64,000 bases of DNA from Usnea hakonensis (Eukaryota > Ascomycota > Lecanoromycetes > Lecanorales > Parmeliaceae): positions 249,788 to 313,787 of the forward strand of contig BLJB01000089.1 in assembly GCA_013423325.1 (NCBI GenBank). The letters run 5' to 3'. The notes beneath the pieces are model-generated. The model did no database searches, was not told where the DNA came from, and saw only the letters and a list, made by a program, of their open reading frames with translations. This document shows, piece by piece, positions 47,743 through 59,900 of this stretch (its first letter is position 1; every line of letters starts with the position of its first letter). Position numbers and translations under genes: made by a program.

Positions 47743-48964
47743 CACCGTAACCACACCCGTGCACCAAGTCCATGCACGAAATCATAGAAACGAACAACGC
47801 GAGTATGCGCTATACAAAACCGCCAACCCCCAGTCACCACTTCCAGAACCCAGCATCAACCCAACCCCGCAATCCCCCCGCCTGAAAAAAAAAAACGAAC
47901 CCACTTCCCACCTCGCTCGCAGACGTCTCAACAGAGCCCCCAGAAAGCAAGTTCCATCCAAAAGGCACAACCCTCCCCCAGAAATCCCGTACGGTACGGT
48001 AAATAACGTTTCCAGCATAGCGGGCTTGTGAGGAGCGAGAGGATGGTTTATAAGGGTTTTATACAGTGGACTAGTGGAGCTGTGTGAGCGAATTCGATGC
48101 TTGCTGGGGGTGCGGGGAGAGGAGTGATTGCAGAAGGAGGGAGGGAGGGAGGAGGGTGGGGATGGAAGTTGGGGTTGTGGGTTGGTTTAGGGGGTGGATT
48201 GGTATGAGTTGAGGGTATGTGGACGGTTTATTGGATGGAGGTTTGAAGGCTGGGTTCTGTGAGATGGGTTAGTTGTTGGTTTTGGGCTGATAGATTCGTA
48301 TCTGACTTCTGGGCTCTTTTCTGGTATCGATGATAGTAGGTAGATTTATCTCTGTATGTTATCCCATTGGAAGCATAGTATAAGACACGGATTTGTGGTT
48401 GCTTGAGGTCATGATGTGTGTGCGCACAGGATTATGGGGAAGGGTTTTTCTTTGGAGGTAGTAATTAAAAGTACGTCTATCATTCTCAAACGTTCACGCT
48501 AATAAACGGTCTGACTGCCAGAGACCCACGGAGGCATCTCCGCCGCTGGAAAACCCCTATCTCTTCGCAATAGACCAGCAATTGACATTCTAGCTTTAAG
48601 AGCTATCAGCACTATTGCCTAATGAATGAGGGACGCTTTCGATGTAAACAACATTTCTATCCATGTCCACACTCGATCGCAACTGATGCTGATCCTGCGC
48701 GTGTGATCTAACGCATAACGATAACTGAAAAAGTGGTGCCGATGAAAACACAAGAGGGTATCAAGGCCATGCAAGCGATGGCTATGACGAACGCTGAATT
48801 GAATATGCATCCAGCACATTCAGGGGTGAAAGAGGCCGTTGAAGATGATACAAGGCCGATGAAGTACCCACGCAGTGAGATGGGACATAAGTACGTCGAA
48901 TGAATCTCGCCTGTCCACGTGAGATGGTCGACACAGAGTCTGAAAGAAGCCGTCCCCTTCCGCT
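47743..48964. other. Gene-poor segment 3' of gene G
   Basis: No gene is supported. It contains a G-rich stretch near 48100-48240. The minus-strand frame at 48708-49019 mostly lies beyond the gene G stop codon and has no recognisable feature. Confidence 0.4.
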
Positions 48965-51037
48965 TCAGGGATCGGTCTCCACATAACCCGTCGCCCAGTC
49001 GAAGACTGTTCCAGCCCAAATCCTTCGGCGCAATTGGATATGCTGACCAGTGGAACTGCGCAGTTGTTCCTGCATGTTGCAGTACTCGGAGATGTAGTTC
49101 AAATCACCCGAGAATTCCGGTTCGACTCCCATGATCTCCTGGAAGTGGTGTCTTGTCGTTTGCAGAGCATCATAGATGGCCTGAACCTCCACTTGGAATT
49201 CTGGTACGTGGTTTCTAGGATCCGGACGATCAAATTGTGGGTGGGTGAGGGCTTCTTGTACAGTCATGGCTCGAGTAAAAGGAGGCTCTGCGAACCGAAA
49301 GACATATCTTCGAGAGGCAGCTTCGGTCATGGCCGGTATCATAGAATCTTCTTGTTGATTATCGTTATCTTGGACTGAAGACGCTGCAGGTTCATCCGCG
49401 ACATGGTCGTCGTCGTCCTCATAGAGTTCGTCGTGATCCCCCTCATAGTCCCAAGCTTTGTCTGCGGCTTCTCGGTTTGGGTACGGCTCGGTCGATGTCG
49501 TTTCCTGCTCTGGAGCTTCGGGGTCTTGCTCGGCGTGCTGCTTGCCTTTGATAACTTGCGTTGAGCCGGTACCGGGGGTTACACCAGCAGCCCTTTCGAT
49601 GACGGTTTTATATCTATTCTTGGACTGCTCGGAGGTTCCTTTCTTCGCTCGCCCCGGCTTGGTACCAAAGTTCACAAGGCGCATCTTGGCGATTTCATCT
49701 TTGGTCAAATCGCTGGAGCCTAACGTCGAATTGCTGATGGGCCTCACGATGTCTCTGATGTATGACATGATTCTTTCAGATCCCTCGCGTTTGTCCCAGC
49801 TTATGGCGCCGGCACGCTCCCGAAAGTGCCTCGACCGTTCTGAGAAGGTACTGCTCTTGGGTAGAGGCCTAATTGAGACGACGCCTCGTTTGGTTGTCTC
49901 AATAAAGGGCGGCCTGCAAGAGCAATCGATCAGTACAAGAGCTCAAGGAAGCTTGGTGCTACACGTCTTACATTCGCGCCCTCATATCTTCGTACATCAA
50001 CTGGCTATGCATACGAGTCGCAGGCTCCATGAAGCCGCCTTCAAATGCTGATGATAATACCAGAGGTATCTCGCGGAAGTGGCGAATTGGCGTTCGCCAG
50101 TAATCGATGACAAGTATGTCTTGGTGATAGAGGTTATCGAGTGTGTACGGCGGATTCTTTCGATTTCCGCGCTCCCACTCGAACATGACAGGAGCATAAT
50201 GAGCTCTCTCCAGGCCCCAGTCCTTTTGGACCTCATTGAAGCATGTCACGTCCCAAGCCCCTCTGCCTCGCGCGCGACCGAACGCTAGTCTGATCAGCTA
50301 TGCTTTGAACTCTCTTGAAGCGACTCACCATAGGTTCCTTTCAAGTTCTCACTTCGACTTAGCGCGGGCCTGATCCAATGATGAAAGGTAGCGCGTTCTG
50401 GTCACCGTCAGCAAAACCTACAGAGCACAAAGCCTTCCATCCACTTACCAGACACAGGAATACCACCTTTAAGATATGTGTACCACAGATTCTCCAGGGT
50501 ATCGAAATGTATTTCGCCGTCTACTGAGACTTCTGCTGCTGTTGCTACTAGTGCTTCTACTTTCTTTGCGCCCTCTCTCTTGGCCTTGGTGATAGCCTCG
50601 GACTTGCCTTGCTCTTCGGGCCTGTTGATCTTTCCAGCCTTCTTTTCCTTCTGAGCCTGGGCTTTCATCCGACGTTCCTCTTTGTGCTTTGGGTCTATCG
50701 TGTACTTTCTGCTGTGGTTAATGCCGTTCCATCTCCGCTGATCGTACTGATACTTGCTTAGATCTGTAGTATAATTGGCATACTCGTCAACATCTAAGCC
50801 GTCGTCTGAGTTGTCATCTTCGTCCGATGTATGGTAGGAGCCCATGACTGCGTGTTCTTCGTCTCGGGCAAAAACATCATCATCTTGATGAGCTTGCGGT
50901 GTTTCAATGCCACTCTCATGACGACGGCTGCCGGTATCGTGGCTGGCATCAGAAGCTTCCATGTATTCTGGTTCCTCCACTTCGGCGTTCTCATCTTCGT
51001 CTGAAAATTCGTAGTCTCCATAGTTAATAACAGACAT
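48965..51037 (-). CDS. Array gene G: outlying family member, about 639 aa
   Basis: Exons 51037-50449, 50397-50329, 50284-49972 and 49913-48965 join in frame to 639 aa. Exon 1 is very acidic (Asp/Glu runs), then Lys/Arg-rich, and ends VDGEIHFDTLENLW near the first phase-1 intron. The 69-nt exon 2 codes ATFHHWIRPALSRSENL. Exon 3 has GAWDVTCFNEVQKDWGLER, the core DILVIDYWRTPIRHF, IPLVLSSAFEGGFMEPATR and DMRAR, and a phase-2 intron completes M and joins to P. Exon 4 has RSRHFRERAGAISW and NSTLGSSDLTKDEIAK, then a disordered acidic stretch and a C-terminal helical part with FQVEVQAIYDAL. The QKDW motif links it to gene C. It sits about 12.8 kb from the rest of the array. Function unknown. Confidence 0.85.
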
Positions 51038-52309
51038 GTTGGCGGCGGTTGGGCTAAATGCAATGAATGTGCAAGAGTACTAGAGACTTGTGATGAGAGA
51101 GAAGATATTCAACGAGAGTTCAGAGCTTTCATAAGAGATATAAACAGCCGGATGAGGAATTTGAATTCTGCAGAATTCGGACCAGACGTGTAGTTGTGTG
51201 TATTGGATTGTGCCGTCAAGTGTTGTGTCGGAAGACAGATCCGAATACGAGCCGCTAAGGCTTTTGTTTATGAATTTCATGCTTAGCACCATTTACGATT
51301 CACAGCGAAGGACAAGGAACACTTAGGCTCTAGCCCCTTCTTCTGAAAGTTCTTGCTGGCTTCGGGCTCTCAATTGCATTCACAGTCAATTCCCATGTAT
51401 TGCACCGGCCAATAGTACTAGAAATCATGCATTTCGGAGTATTTGACCTTTCGCAGACCCATACTTTCTGGAATTGGCAACAGAACATGGCCATGAGTGC
51501 CAGGACCAAACCACTGCTGCTTACTTCGAATGGCTCGCATCGCATCATAGTTGCGATTTTTGAACTTCCTTCTATTCTGTATCTCTTGGCAGGAACACAA
51601 GTCTCGTGGAGCATGTCTACAAATCATCACAAGGACAGTAACAAGAGACCAGCAGCTGCGTCTTTGAACGAGCTAGACCAAGATGCTCTTTGACAAACAC
51701 ACTTTGACAGATATTCAAGATGTAGAAAGCGCACCTAGGTCAACAGGGTAGTCACGGTATTTAAGGCCTTGTTTGCGACGCAATCATACATTACGCATAC
51801 TGGCAGTATGACTTACTTTCTCTGATACGATCCCTTCCAAATGACAGTTATCAAATTTGACATGATGGTGGGATCTCACCGGTAACGAAAGATCGAGGCC
51901 ACCTATCATCTCGTTCTGATGGGGAGCAACTTTGGGACTGCTGAATCACTCTTCGAGTTTTGCTCTCATTCACCCTATCTCGGTTCGGCAGGCGGCCTTT
52001 TACCCAATGCCCAAGGCAATGGGCGAAGTAAAAAGCCATCCACTTGCGCGAAAGCTCACTTCCAGAAGCTGGCATAGATATTCCGATAGAATTTAGAGAG
52101 TCCATCGGAGAAGATTTAAATGAGGTTACCCCAGGTACGCCGCAACGATCCGCTCCCGCTTCTCGCTTAGCGCGCTTCCGCATCGAATCATCAGATGACA
52201 GTGGCAACCTCACGTTGTACATATGAAGTACTTTAATCAAGAACCAAAAACCCTGAAACAAATTTCACAGTTTACACATACATTTTTGGATATTATTGGC
52301 AACAGTCAG
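51038..52309. other. Spacer upstream of the divergent genes G and MBOAT
   Basis: It probably contains both promoters. The frames at 51400-51693 (+) and 51851-52261 (-) are short and unsupported. Confidence 0.45.
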
Positions 52310-53890
52310 ATGCTTCTTCCTAATCTCCTCAACCCAACACCAACCTCTCCCCATGACGTGCTACGACAATTCCAGCAACGACTCGATGCAGGGCTCGCAT
52401 CAGGAGAGTACAAGCCGTTTGTGTGGCCATATCGTGCATTGGGACCGCATTTGCTGATACTCTATCTGCTCCTTCCTCCAACGAAGTCAAAGGCAGTCTA
52501 CTATGCGCGATACCCACTTTTCGCTCTTGTCATTTATTTGTCAGTGGACTCCATGGTAAATTGTAGAAGCTCTATGGTAACGGTTGGGTATGGCATTGGA
52601 TTGCTGAACGCGTGGGTGGTGTTGTGGAGTGCGAGTTTGATTATTTGGAATGATGCCAGAGGGGATTTCAAGAGGCTTGAGGAGCAAGACAATGCAGATA
52701 AGAATTTACTTCTTGATCAAGCAGAAGGGGCTACGACCGGAGGCGAGAAGTTGGTGGATGGAGCTCTGAGGGCACGGCGCATTCATGATGAAACCAGGCG
52801 TTCGTTGAGCTCTCCGCAGGGAGATAGGGAACGGTCAGACTCCAGTAAAGCAAAGGCATACGTCTGGCAAACCCTTCCGCCAACCCTTCATCACCGGCTA
52901 GACTGGGTCTGCGACCTTATATCTAATTTCCGCGGCGTTCGTTGGAACCACCAAATCTCCGGCCTTCCACCTCCACCACCGCACATTCGATCCTCCCTCG
53001 AAGACCCTTCAATGCCATTAGCGGAAGCAACAACTCACCTCACTCGGACTGACCTCATCCGCCGTGATCTTCCTAGCTTTCTACTGTGCAGCATCACCCT
53101 AGATATTCTGAAGACGATAACTCTTCAAGACCCCTACTTTTGGGGCTTGCCGCCTTCGACACCATCGCCATTTCCTTATCCACGCCTTTTCCGCATCTCG
53201 CTATCGCTAATGTTCGTCTACGCATCTCTTCTCAATATATTCCTTCTTTCCCCTCTCGTACTCGCAATCATCCTTGGTCCGAAGATAATAGGTCAACACG
53301 CCTGGCCCTGGCTTTATCCTTCTTTTTTCGGTTCCCCAATTCAAGTTTATCGAAAAGGTCTTGCCGGGCTATGGGGTCAGTGGTGGCACCAGATTTTTCG
53401 GTATGCTTTCGATCAATCCGGAGAATTTGTAGGCAGGTTAACAGGGTGGGAGAAGAAGTCGCAGATTGGTATGATGTTAAGGGTTGCTGCAGCCTTCGCC
53501 AGTAGTGGGATACTGCATGCTTGCGCCTCTTATACAACGCTAGGGGATACACGGCCATTATACGGTTCTTTCAGATTCTTCATCCTACAGCCAGTGGGGA
53601 TCATTGCGCAGAGAGCGGCGAGTGATTGGATGAAGAGAAAAGGACTGAGAGCGAGGATTCCAGCATGGGGAAGAGGAATAGGAAATCTGTTCTTCGTCGC
53701 CGTGTGGTGCGTAGTTGTCGGGCCGATGGTTGCAGACGACTTTGCGGCGACTGGGATCTGGCTTTACGAGCCGCTGCCGATTAGTCCGATTCGGGCATTA
53801 AGAGGAGACGACGGGTTTTGGCGTTGGGGAGGGAGTTGGGTGAAATGGCGCTCCGGAGATAGATGGTGGCGAAGTGGGCTGGCGTGCTGA
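52310..53890 (+). CDS. Wax-synthase-like membrane-bound O-acyltransferase
   Basis: A single frame of 526 aa (555 if translation begins at 52223) has several hydrophobic segments: LGPHLLILYLLL and YPLFALVIYLSV near the N-terminus, VGYGIGLLNAWVVLW, LMFVYASLLNIFLLSPLVL and the C-terminal half. RGVRWNHQISGLPPPPPH, then GLAGLWGQWWHQIFRY and SSGILHACASYT, carry the pattern of the fungal MBOAT_2/wax synthase domain, with the second His in SGILHA as likely catalytic residue. Such proteins transfer an acyl group from acyl-CoA to an alcohol at the endoplasmic reticulum; the acceptor here is unknown. I prefer the ATG at 52310 because the preceding 29 residues look unstructured and polar, but both are possible. 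It converges on RIX1. Confidence 0.85.
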   Translation: MLLPNLLNPTPTSPHDVLRQFQQRLDAGLASGEYKPFVWPYRALGPHLLILYLLLPPTKSKAVYYARYPLFALVIYLSVDSMVNCRSSMVTVGYGIGLLNAWVVLWSASLIIWNDARGDFKRLEEQDNADKNLLLDQAEGATTGGEKLVDGALRARRIHDETRRSLSSPQGDRERSDSSKAKAYVWQTLPPTLHHRLDWVCDLISNFRGVRWNHQISGLPPPPPHIRSSLEDPSMPLAEATTHLTRTDLIRRDLPSFLLCSITLDILKTITLQDPYFWGLPPSTPSPFPYPRLFRISLSLMFVYASLLNIFLLSPLVLAIILGPKIIGQHAWPWLYPSFFGSPIQVYRKGLAGLWGQWWHQIFRYAFDQSGEFVGRLTGWEKKSQIGMMLRVAAAFASSGILHACASYTTLGDTRPLYGSFRFFILQPVGIIAQRAASDWMKRKGLRARIPAWGRGIGNLFFVAVWCVVVGPMVADDFAATGIWLYEPLPISPIRALRGDDGFWRWGGSWVKWRSGDRWWRSGLAC

Positions 53891-54181
53891 GCGAACTGCG
53901 AGTCGTTGGGTATGTATCATCGCCATCGCGTCCTCGCGAACGCAGAAAGCAAAGCGTAGAATTGCTCAACACACAAGGGGGGTCGAACCTCAACTCCAGG
54001 CAAATCGTTTCAATCCGCGGCATGTGCCCCTACTGTCAATTTGTGTCTCGATCTCAATACCAGGCGACCAGACCGTTTTCGACATGCGTAAATTGTTAAT
54101 TTGCACTTCTCAGTTGGCTTCAAGCCACAAGAGCGTACACGACCTCGCTGAAGTTGCTTGTCGGGCTTCTGTTGACGGTAC

Positions 54182-56714
54182 CTAATCGTCATATTTCTCC
54201 TCGGCTTCCTCTTCGTCTGTATCTGAGTCCATATGCAAAATTGGCATCTCAAAGTTACTCTCATCGCTAGCATCATTCCCTAAGATAGGCTGTTTATTCG
54301 ATACAGCCGCGGAAACAGAGGGTAATGTTGTCTTCGAAACCGGTGCTGGCACACCAGTGTCCGCAACTGTAGGATCTCCTGGCGCCAACTCCAGTGGAGT
54401 CTGTTCTTGTGCTTCATCCAAATCTACTCGTGATCGCTTCTTAGCAGATCCTGCCCCGGCCCGCTCTTGTATGTCGTCCTCGATATCTTTTTGCGTATCA
54501 AAACCAGATTCTTCCTCTCGATTGCGCTTTTTGTCCTCAGGGGAGAAGACATACTCAGGCTCCGGCAAGCCTACTGTCGGGAGTACGGAGATATTTGCGA
54601 TTTCCGTACTTGTAGTGCCTTCTTCAGTAGCTCCTGGTGTAGCATTTACCTGTTCGCCACTCTGTCCTACTGTGATGTCTCTCCGAGTGCTGGCGTTCTC
54701 ATTTCTATCTACCAACTTCTGATGGAACACGCTAGACTCTCCAAGTTGAGGGGAATTGTGCATGTATGTGTCTTCGTCATCTGACTCCATTCCTATTTCT
54801 TCGCTCCGCGGAAATTGTATTGGAGGCATTTGGGGCCGTAAAAGAGCCTCGACCTCCAAAGCCTCCGGGTGTGCCCTCGCAAGTAAAGGCAAAATACTGC
54901 TTGTCTGTTTCTGCCCTTTGCGTTTCGAAGTTGGGTTCATCACACTTGCTAGCATTGCTTTCTTGTTGTCTGTAATTATAGCCGTCCGGTCGATTTGGCA
55001 CCGGAGAGAAAAAGGAAGAAAATTGTTAGGTAGATTACTTAATGTCAGGGGGAGAAGTTCTTCCGCCGCTTGGAGCACGCTGTTTGAAGTGCCAGATAGA
55101 TATACCTGATTGGTCACGGATTTCAGAAATGAATCTGCATTCGATGAGGTGGACCCATTTGGAGGTCTCTGGGTGTCAGGGAACGAAGCTTGTCCGTCCC
55201 GCAGTTGAGAATCCATAGAGGGCAAAAGATCTTCGCAGCACAACCTAATACATCGAGATAGCGAAGCTGCGTGGGTTCTACGCAACGAAGGCCCAAAACT
55301 GCTTAGTATTTGTGAGATCAGTCCGTATGCAGCTCCTCGGAAATCATCGTTTCTGCACTGGCTCTCAAATATCCATAACGTCTGCTCCAAGATCGTGGAA
55401 GCAAGTGATGCAGAGCCAAAGCCCACACGCGATAGCATAAGCGAGTAGACTCCTATTGCTGTGGTCTGAAGCCGAGGTAGCCCGGCCCAGAGCCCTTCGC
55501 GCTCATCTCTGCCAATTTCAGGCCTCATTCGAGGGATTCTCCCATTGCCTGGTGGAAAAGCTGAAAGTACTCTATCGATTAAATTAAGGATCTGGCCTAG
55601 TGGAACTATTACAGCCATAGAATTTTTAGAAGCTAGGAATGCGTGCAGTGTGCGCAGGAGACCGTCTAGTCGTTCAACTCCGGCATGAATCCCACTCCAA
55701 GCAGGCAGAGCCAATGGTACTGGATTCGGGTCGCTTACAACATCCTCGATGTTTGAACTTGCATCAAAGGCCCCTGTCGAAGGCATCCAATCCTCTATTA
55801 GTGACCGGAAAACTCTGTCTATTGTTCTGTGCACCGAAGCAATTAGGCCATCAACAGACTTTGCCCACTCTTCACCAGCGGTATTCTTTGGTCCGCAAAC
55901 ATGGAACAAGACAAATAGACGTCGAGCACTTTCAGATACCGAGTCGAAAGTTGGATCAATCTCAAGTTCGATGCTTGAGGGTGTAGGAGCAATTAATGGA
56001 TGTGTCAATGACTGCATCTGCGGTAGGAATGGACGAAATGATGTCGGATGGATGACGATCAGCTCGCTCAATGCTTGCAAGACTACAAGAACGTGTGGGC
56101 TCGGGGCATATGTTTCTGAAGATGCCTCGGCAGAACGTGGACTTTTTAGCAGATTGAGACATGCTACGATGAATCCTGGCAATGAAGGTATGGTAATCTC
56201 TCTGACTAGCGATTGATGTTCGTGATTTAATAGAAAGATATTAGTCAGCGTGACAATGCATAGCTGCTTGGTGGCTGAAGTATCGGATTTCTACTTCAGA
56301 TGTCAGAACGGATCATCAGGGAAACTTTCAGAGGTCAGGAGAGCAAAATAGAATCGATTCCAAGAAGCTACCTACTCCGAGAATACCAATAAGACCTCTG
56401 ACCCATGGCCCTACTCCCTGCAAGACGTTCCAGCCTCCAGCTCCGACTGTTGCTTTGACTAAAATTACAGCTGCATACCTAGCTTCGGGGCTTTTGTCTT
56501 GTAGTAACGCAGAAATCTGGGTTCTGAGTTTGTGAACTGTTACAGTAGATTCTGGTACAGTGACAGCCTTCGTAGTCGTCGTAGCGAAAGCGTTGCTAGA
56601 TTGAAGAATGGTAGATGCCAAATAACGAGCAACATGTGGGAGTTGTTTGGAGGGCGTAGATGAGAGGCGGTGAGTGACTGCTCTAAGGGGACTGAATACA
56701 TCTGGAGGTGCCAT
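54182..56714 (-). CDS. RIX1: Pre-rRNA-processing protein of the Rix1/PELP1 family
   Basis: Two exons (56714-56376, 56290-54182) join in frame to 815 aa. The N-terminal Rix1 domain shows VTHRLSSTPSKQLPHVARYL, VHKLRTQISALLQDKSPEAR, GGWNVLQGVGPWVRGLIGIL and, across the intron, ATKQLCIVTLTNIFLL. A long helical-repeat middle follows, then a Ser/Glu-rich tail with a SAKKRSR basic cluster and a final acidic stretch (DSDTDEEEAEE), which is typical of the family. Rix1 acts with Ipi1 and Ipi3 in ITS2 processing and late pre-60S ribosome maturation in the nucleus. Its start codon lies about 270 bp from the YPP1 start, so the two share a divergent promoter. Confidence 0.92.
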
Positions 56715-56983
56715 GAGCCTCTCCGTATGAACAGCTTGAGTCTAGCGTTTATCTTGCTCGTTGTTCTGTTCTTCTCTTATTATGGTTGCCAGTCAAAGGA
56801 CAAGATCTGGGATATTGAAAATTTGGCTTGGCACTCAAGATCACGCTAGTTTTTCAATACATGTAATTTATCATGCAACCGTTGGCAAGAACGGTGTTGG
56901 TAGAAGTGGGAACCATCTAAGCACCCATCCAGCCATTGGAAGCATTTCCCAGCGAGTAGGCTCAGTCAAGTCTCCATGGAGCC
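56715..56983. promoter_or_regulatory. Divergent promoter of RIX1 and YPP1
   Basis: About 270 bp separate the two start codons, so both promoters must lie here or in the transcribed leaders. I see no clear TATA box, as is common for housekeeping genes. Confidence 0.5.
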
Positions 56984-59900
56984 ATGCTAAGCGTCAGTAT
57001 GCTCTTTGGATTGTCGCCGTCAAATTTACTGATGACATGTCCAGCAAAGAGAGCCAGACAAAGCTCAGCACTACATTGATCTTCTCGATGCTGCTAGGTG
57101 CAATGGTAACTGGCAAGACATCGCAGAGTTGACACGGAAAGTTGGGAAACACGCGCCCCAGCGCAAATGTACAATTGCCCTACCCATCGTCCAACCTTCC
57201 GTCCATTGCTTGCTCGTCACGATGGTCAGAAGGAGACTGAACGTCGCCTTCTCTAGGCCTTACTCTTACCGCGCAGACTGAACGCATTATCACTGAAGTA
57301 TCCGGCCGACCTTATACCTCATCGTCTACAGCCACCTTATCACAACTGATACCCTCCCTACAAGCTGCAGCGGAGAAAGAGAAGACATACCCTGAAGACG
57401 CATTCCAAGCTCAGATATGTTTGGGTTGGATATATTCGACCGTAGGGGACCCTACGCTCGCCCTCTCAACTCTGCCGCCGACTTTCGATCGAGTCTCTGA
57501 CCGCTTGAGCCAAGATGGAGGAGGGGTAAAAGCGCGATGGACACACGTATGTATCGTCAAAGGCGCCTATTTACGTGGTATATGACCCTTCCCTCTTTAA
57601 TCGAGGAGAATCAGCTGCTCAACGAAGCAGGTCTTTCACTAGAGGAAACGAACAGTCCGCGGGAGGCAACTCGGATCTATGAGTCAATGTTACCGTATAT
57701 CACAAGCCTGTCATCCACAGTTGCAAGTACTCCAGAACAGCGGTATTGGACAGAGAGCCTCCTCACTCGTCACTGCATGCTTTCTGGTCATCATATTTCC
57801 ATGAACCAATCTCCACCAATATCGGCAGTGCCACCATCAAGAATTCTGGCGCCCTTTCGGGCGTTTTCAAAATACTGGGATACCAAAGGGGCATCCAATC
57901 CGGGCCTGCATAAAAAAACCGGTGAGCGCCATAGCTCTTATATACGAACATGGGGGTGTTATTATGACACGTTGTCTATCTTGTTACAACGTGAGGCTAC
58001 TGCGCACATCTTCGATTCTAAATTACAACAAGGCGCTGAGCTCAAGAAGGTCGAAGCCGCCTACGAAGGTGTTCTGCTCAAAGAGACTCAGTTTCCAAAG
58101 GCAGACCAAACCAATTCGCAAATAGAAAGCTGGGCTGATCAAGTGATGGCGAATTGGAGGATTATGTGCGGTCATACTTGGCAGGACGAAGATCTTGGAG
58201 CTGGAGGCAAAGCTTCTTTGGGCCGTGGCGTGCTTGATGTAGGTCTACACCCTGAGAGCAAAAGTTCCAGAGAACGCTGTCCCCCACGAAAGACCTGATT
58301 AACAAAAACCCCTTTTACAGATCCTCTATCGAGCAGCTACGAAAAGCTTTCATTCAACAAGAGTACTTCGCCACCTGTTCACTGTACATGCAGCTATAGC
58401 AGAATTTGACGTTGCTGCCAAAGCACTGGATTCATACCTTCAAATCCTTACCAAGGGCAAAGCAAGATTTGAAAAAACCGGAGAGCCCGAGGTAGGCCTC
58501 GACGATGACGAAACTTTCTTAGCCACAGCCGCCGCTGGTATCAATATGCTGTGCACTTATGGACGTCGAAATGATGCTGAGAGGGCTTTGGATATTGCTC
58601 ATATCACAGAAGATTGGCTTCAAAAAATACATCCAGCTTCATCAGCAAAGAATGTTGTAAGTGCCGAAGATGTACCCGCAGACTTGATAGATCGATCGAA
58701 GACGGCGAAGCACCCTGTCCCACAGAAGGCTTTGGCACTCGGATACCACGCCATAGGTATCAGTCAATCGTCCTGGGCCCGGCTGACTCACGAGACTGCA
58801 TCACGACCAGATTTACAAGCAAAGGCGATAGTCAATTTTCGAAATGCTCTAGATCCTGGACTTGGAGAGAAAGACAATGTCGAGTTCCTTTTTTCACTCG
58901 CCTTTGCACTTGCGGAAACCAGAGATATAGATGGTGCTATCGCCGCGGCGAAACAAGCGTTGTCTGCCAACAGCCGTCGGCCTAGTACGAATGGAATTTC
59001 TGCAACGGATTTCGCAGACGACAGCATCGAAGAAGAAACAGACATGCATCCAGGGAGACGCGAGTTCTTGCTTCGATGTTGGCATCTTCTGGCCCTGTTA
59101 CTTAGCGCGAGGCAGACTTTCTCAGTTGCATTAGCTTCGTGTGAAGCAGCTCTCGAGATGTACGGCGGAAAAGCCATTCTTTACGGAGACCACGAGGTAC
59201 TGAACTCACTGGTAGACATAAATTGGTCGGAAAGGAAGAATATCATAGAATTAAAAATGACCCAGCTTGCACTCGCAGAAGTCTTGGGCGGCCCCGAGGA
59301 AGCCGTCAATGCCAGTGGAGAGCTACTCGGTCTCTACACCAAGCTTTTCAAGGCCCCAGAGCAGCTTCTTGAGAAAACAATTTCATCTAGTTCGAATATA
59401 AACGGAACATCGACACCCCGAAGCTTTAGAGCTAGCGTTCTTGGTCTACCATCTCGAAAGAATACCGTGAGAGCTGAGAGCACGACTTCAAGTTCGCTAC
59501 CGTCATCTGAAGGGCCTGATCATGCTGTTGGGGCGCCGATTATCTCGGTCACTAGTGACACGGCTCCAAACACCCAGAATCATAACAATCATCCACATTT
59601 ATTCGGGCGACATGAGTCCAAGAAGCTTCACAAGCGGGACAGCCGGAAGAGCATGGGCAGCGTCCGGAGAAGTCGAGCTACAAGTCCATCCAAGAGCTCA
59701 ACAGCGAATGGGTCTCTGAAGCGCATAAGCTTAGGTCTTCCTACACGACATCGACACAGTGAATCAACACCCACAGATAGAGGTAGCGATGGGTCCATCC
59801 ACAACGAGAAAAGCTACGCTCCTGATGAAGTTGGTGTTGCAATCTCCCACGATATGCCCTCCATGCCTTCGTCTCCCACAGCTGTGTCCGATCCGCTCAA

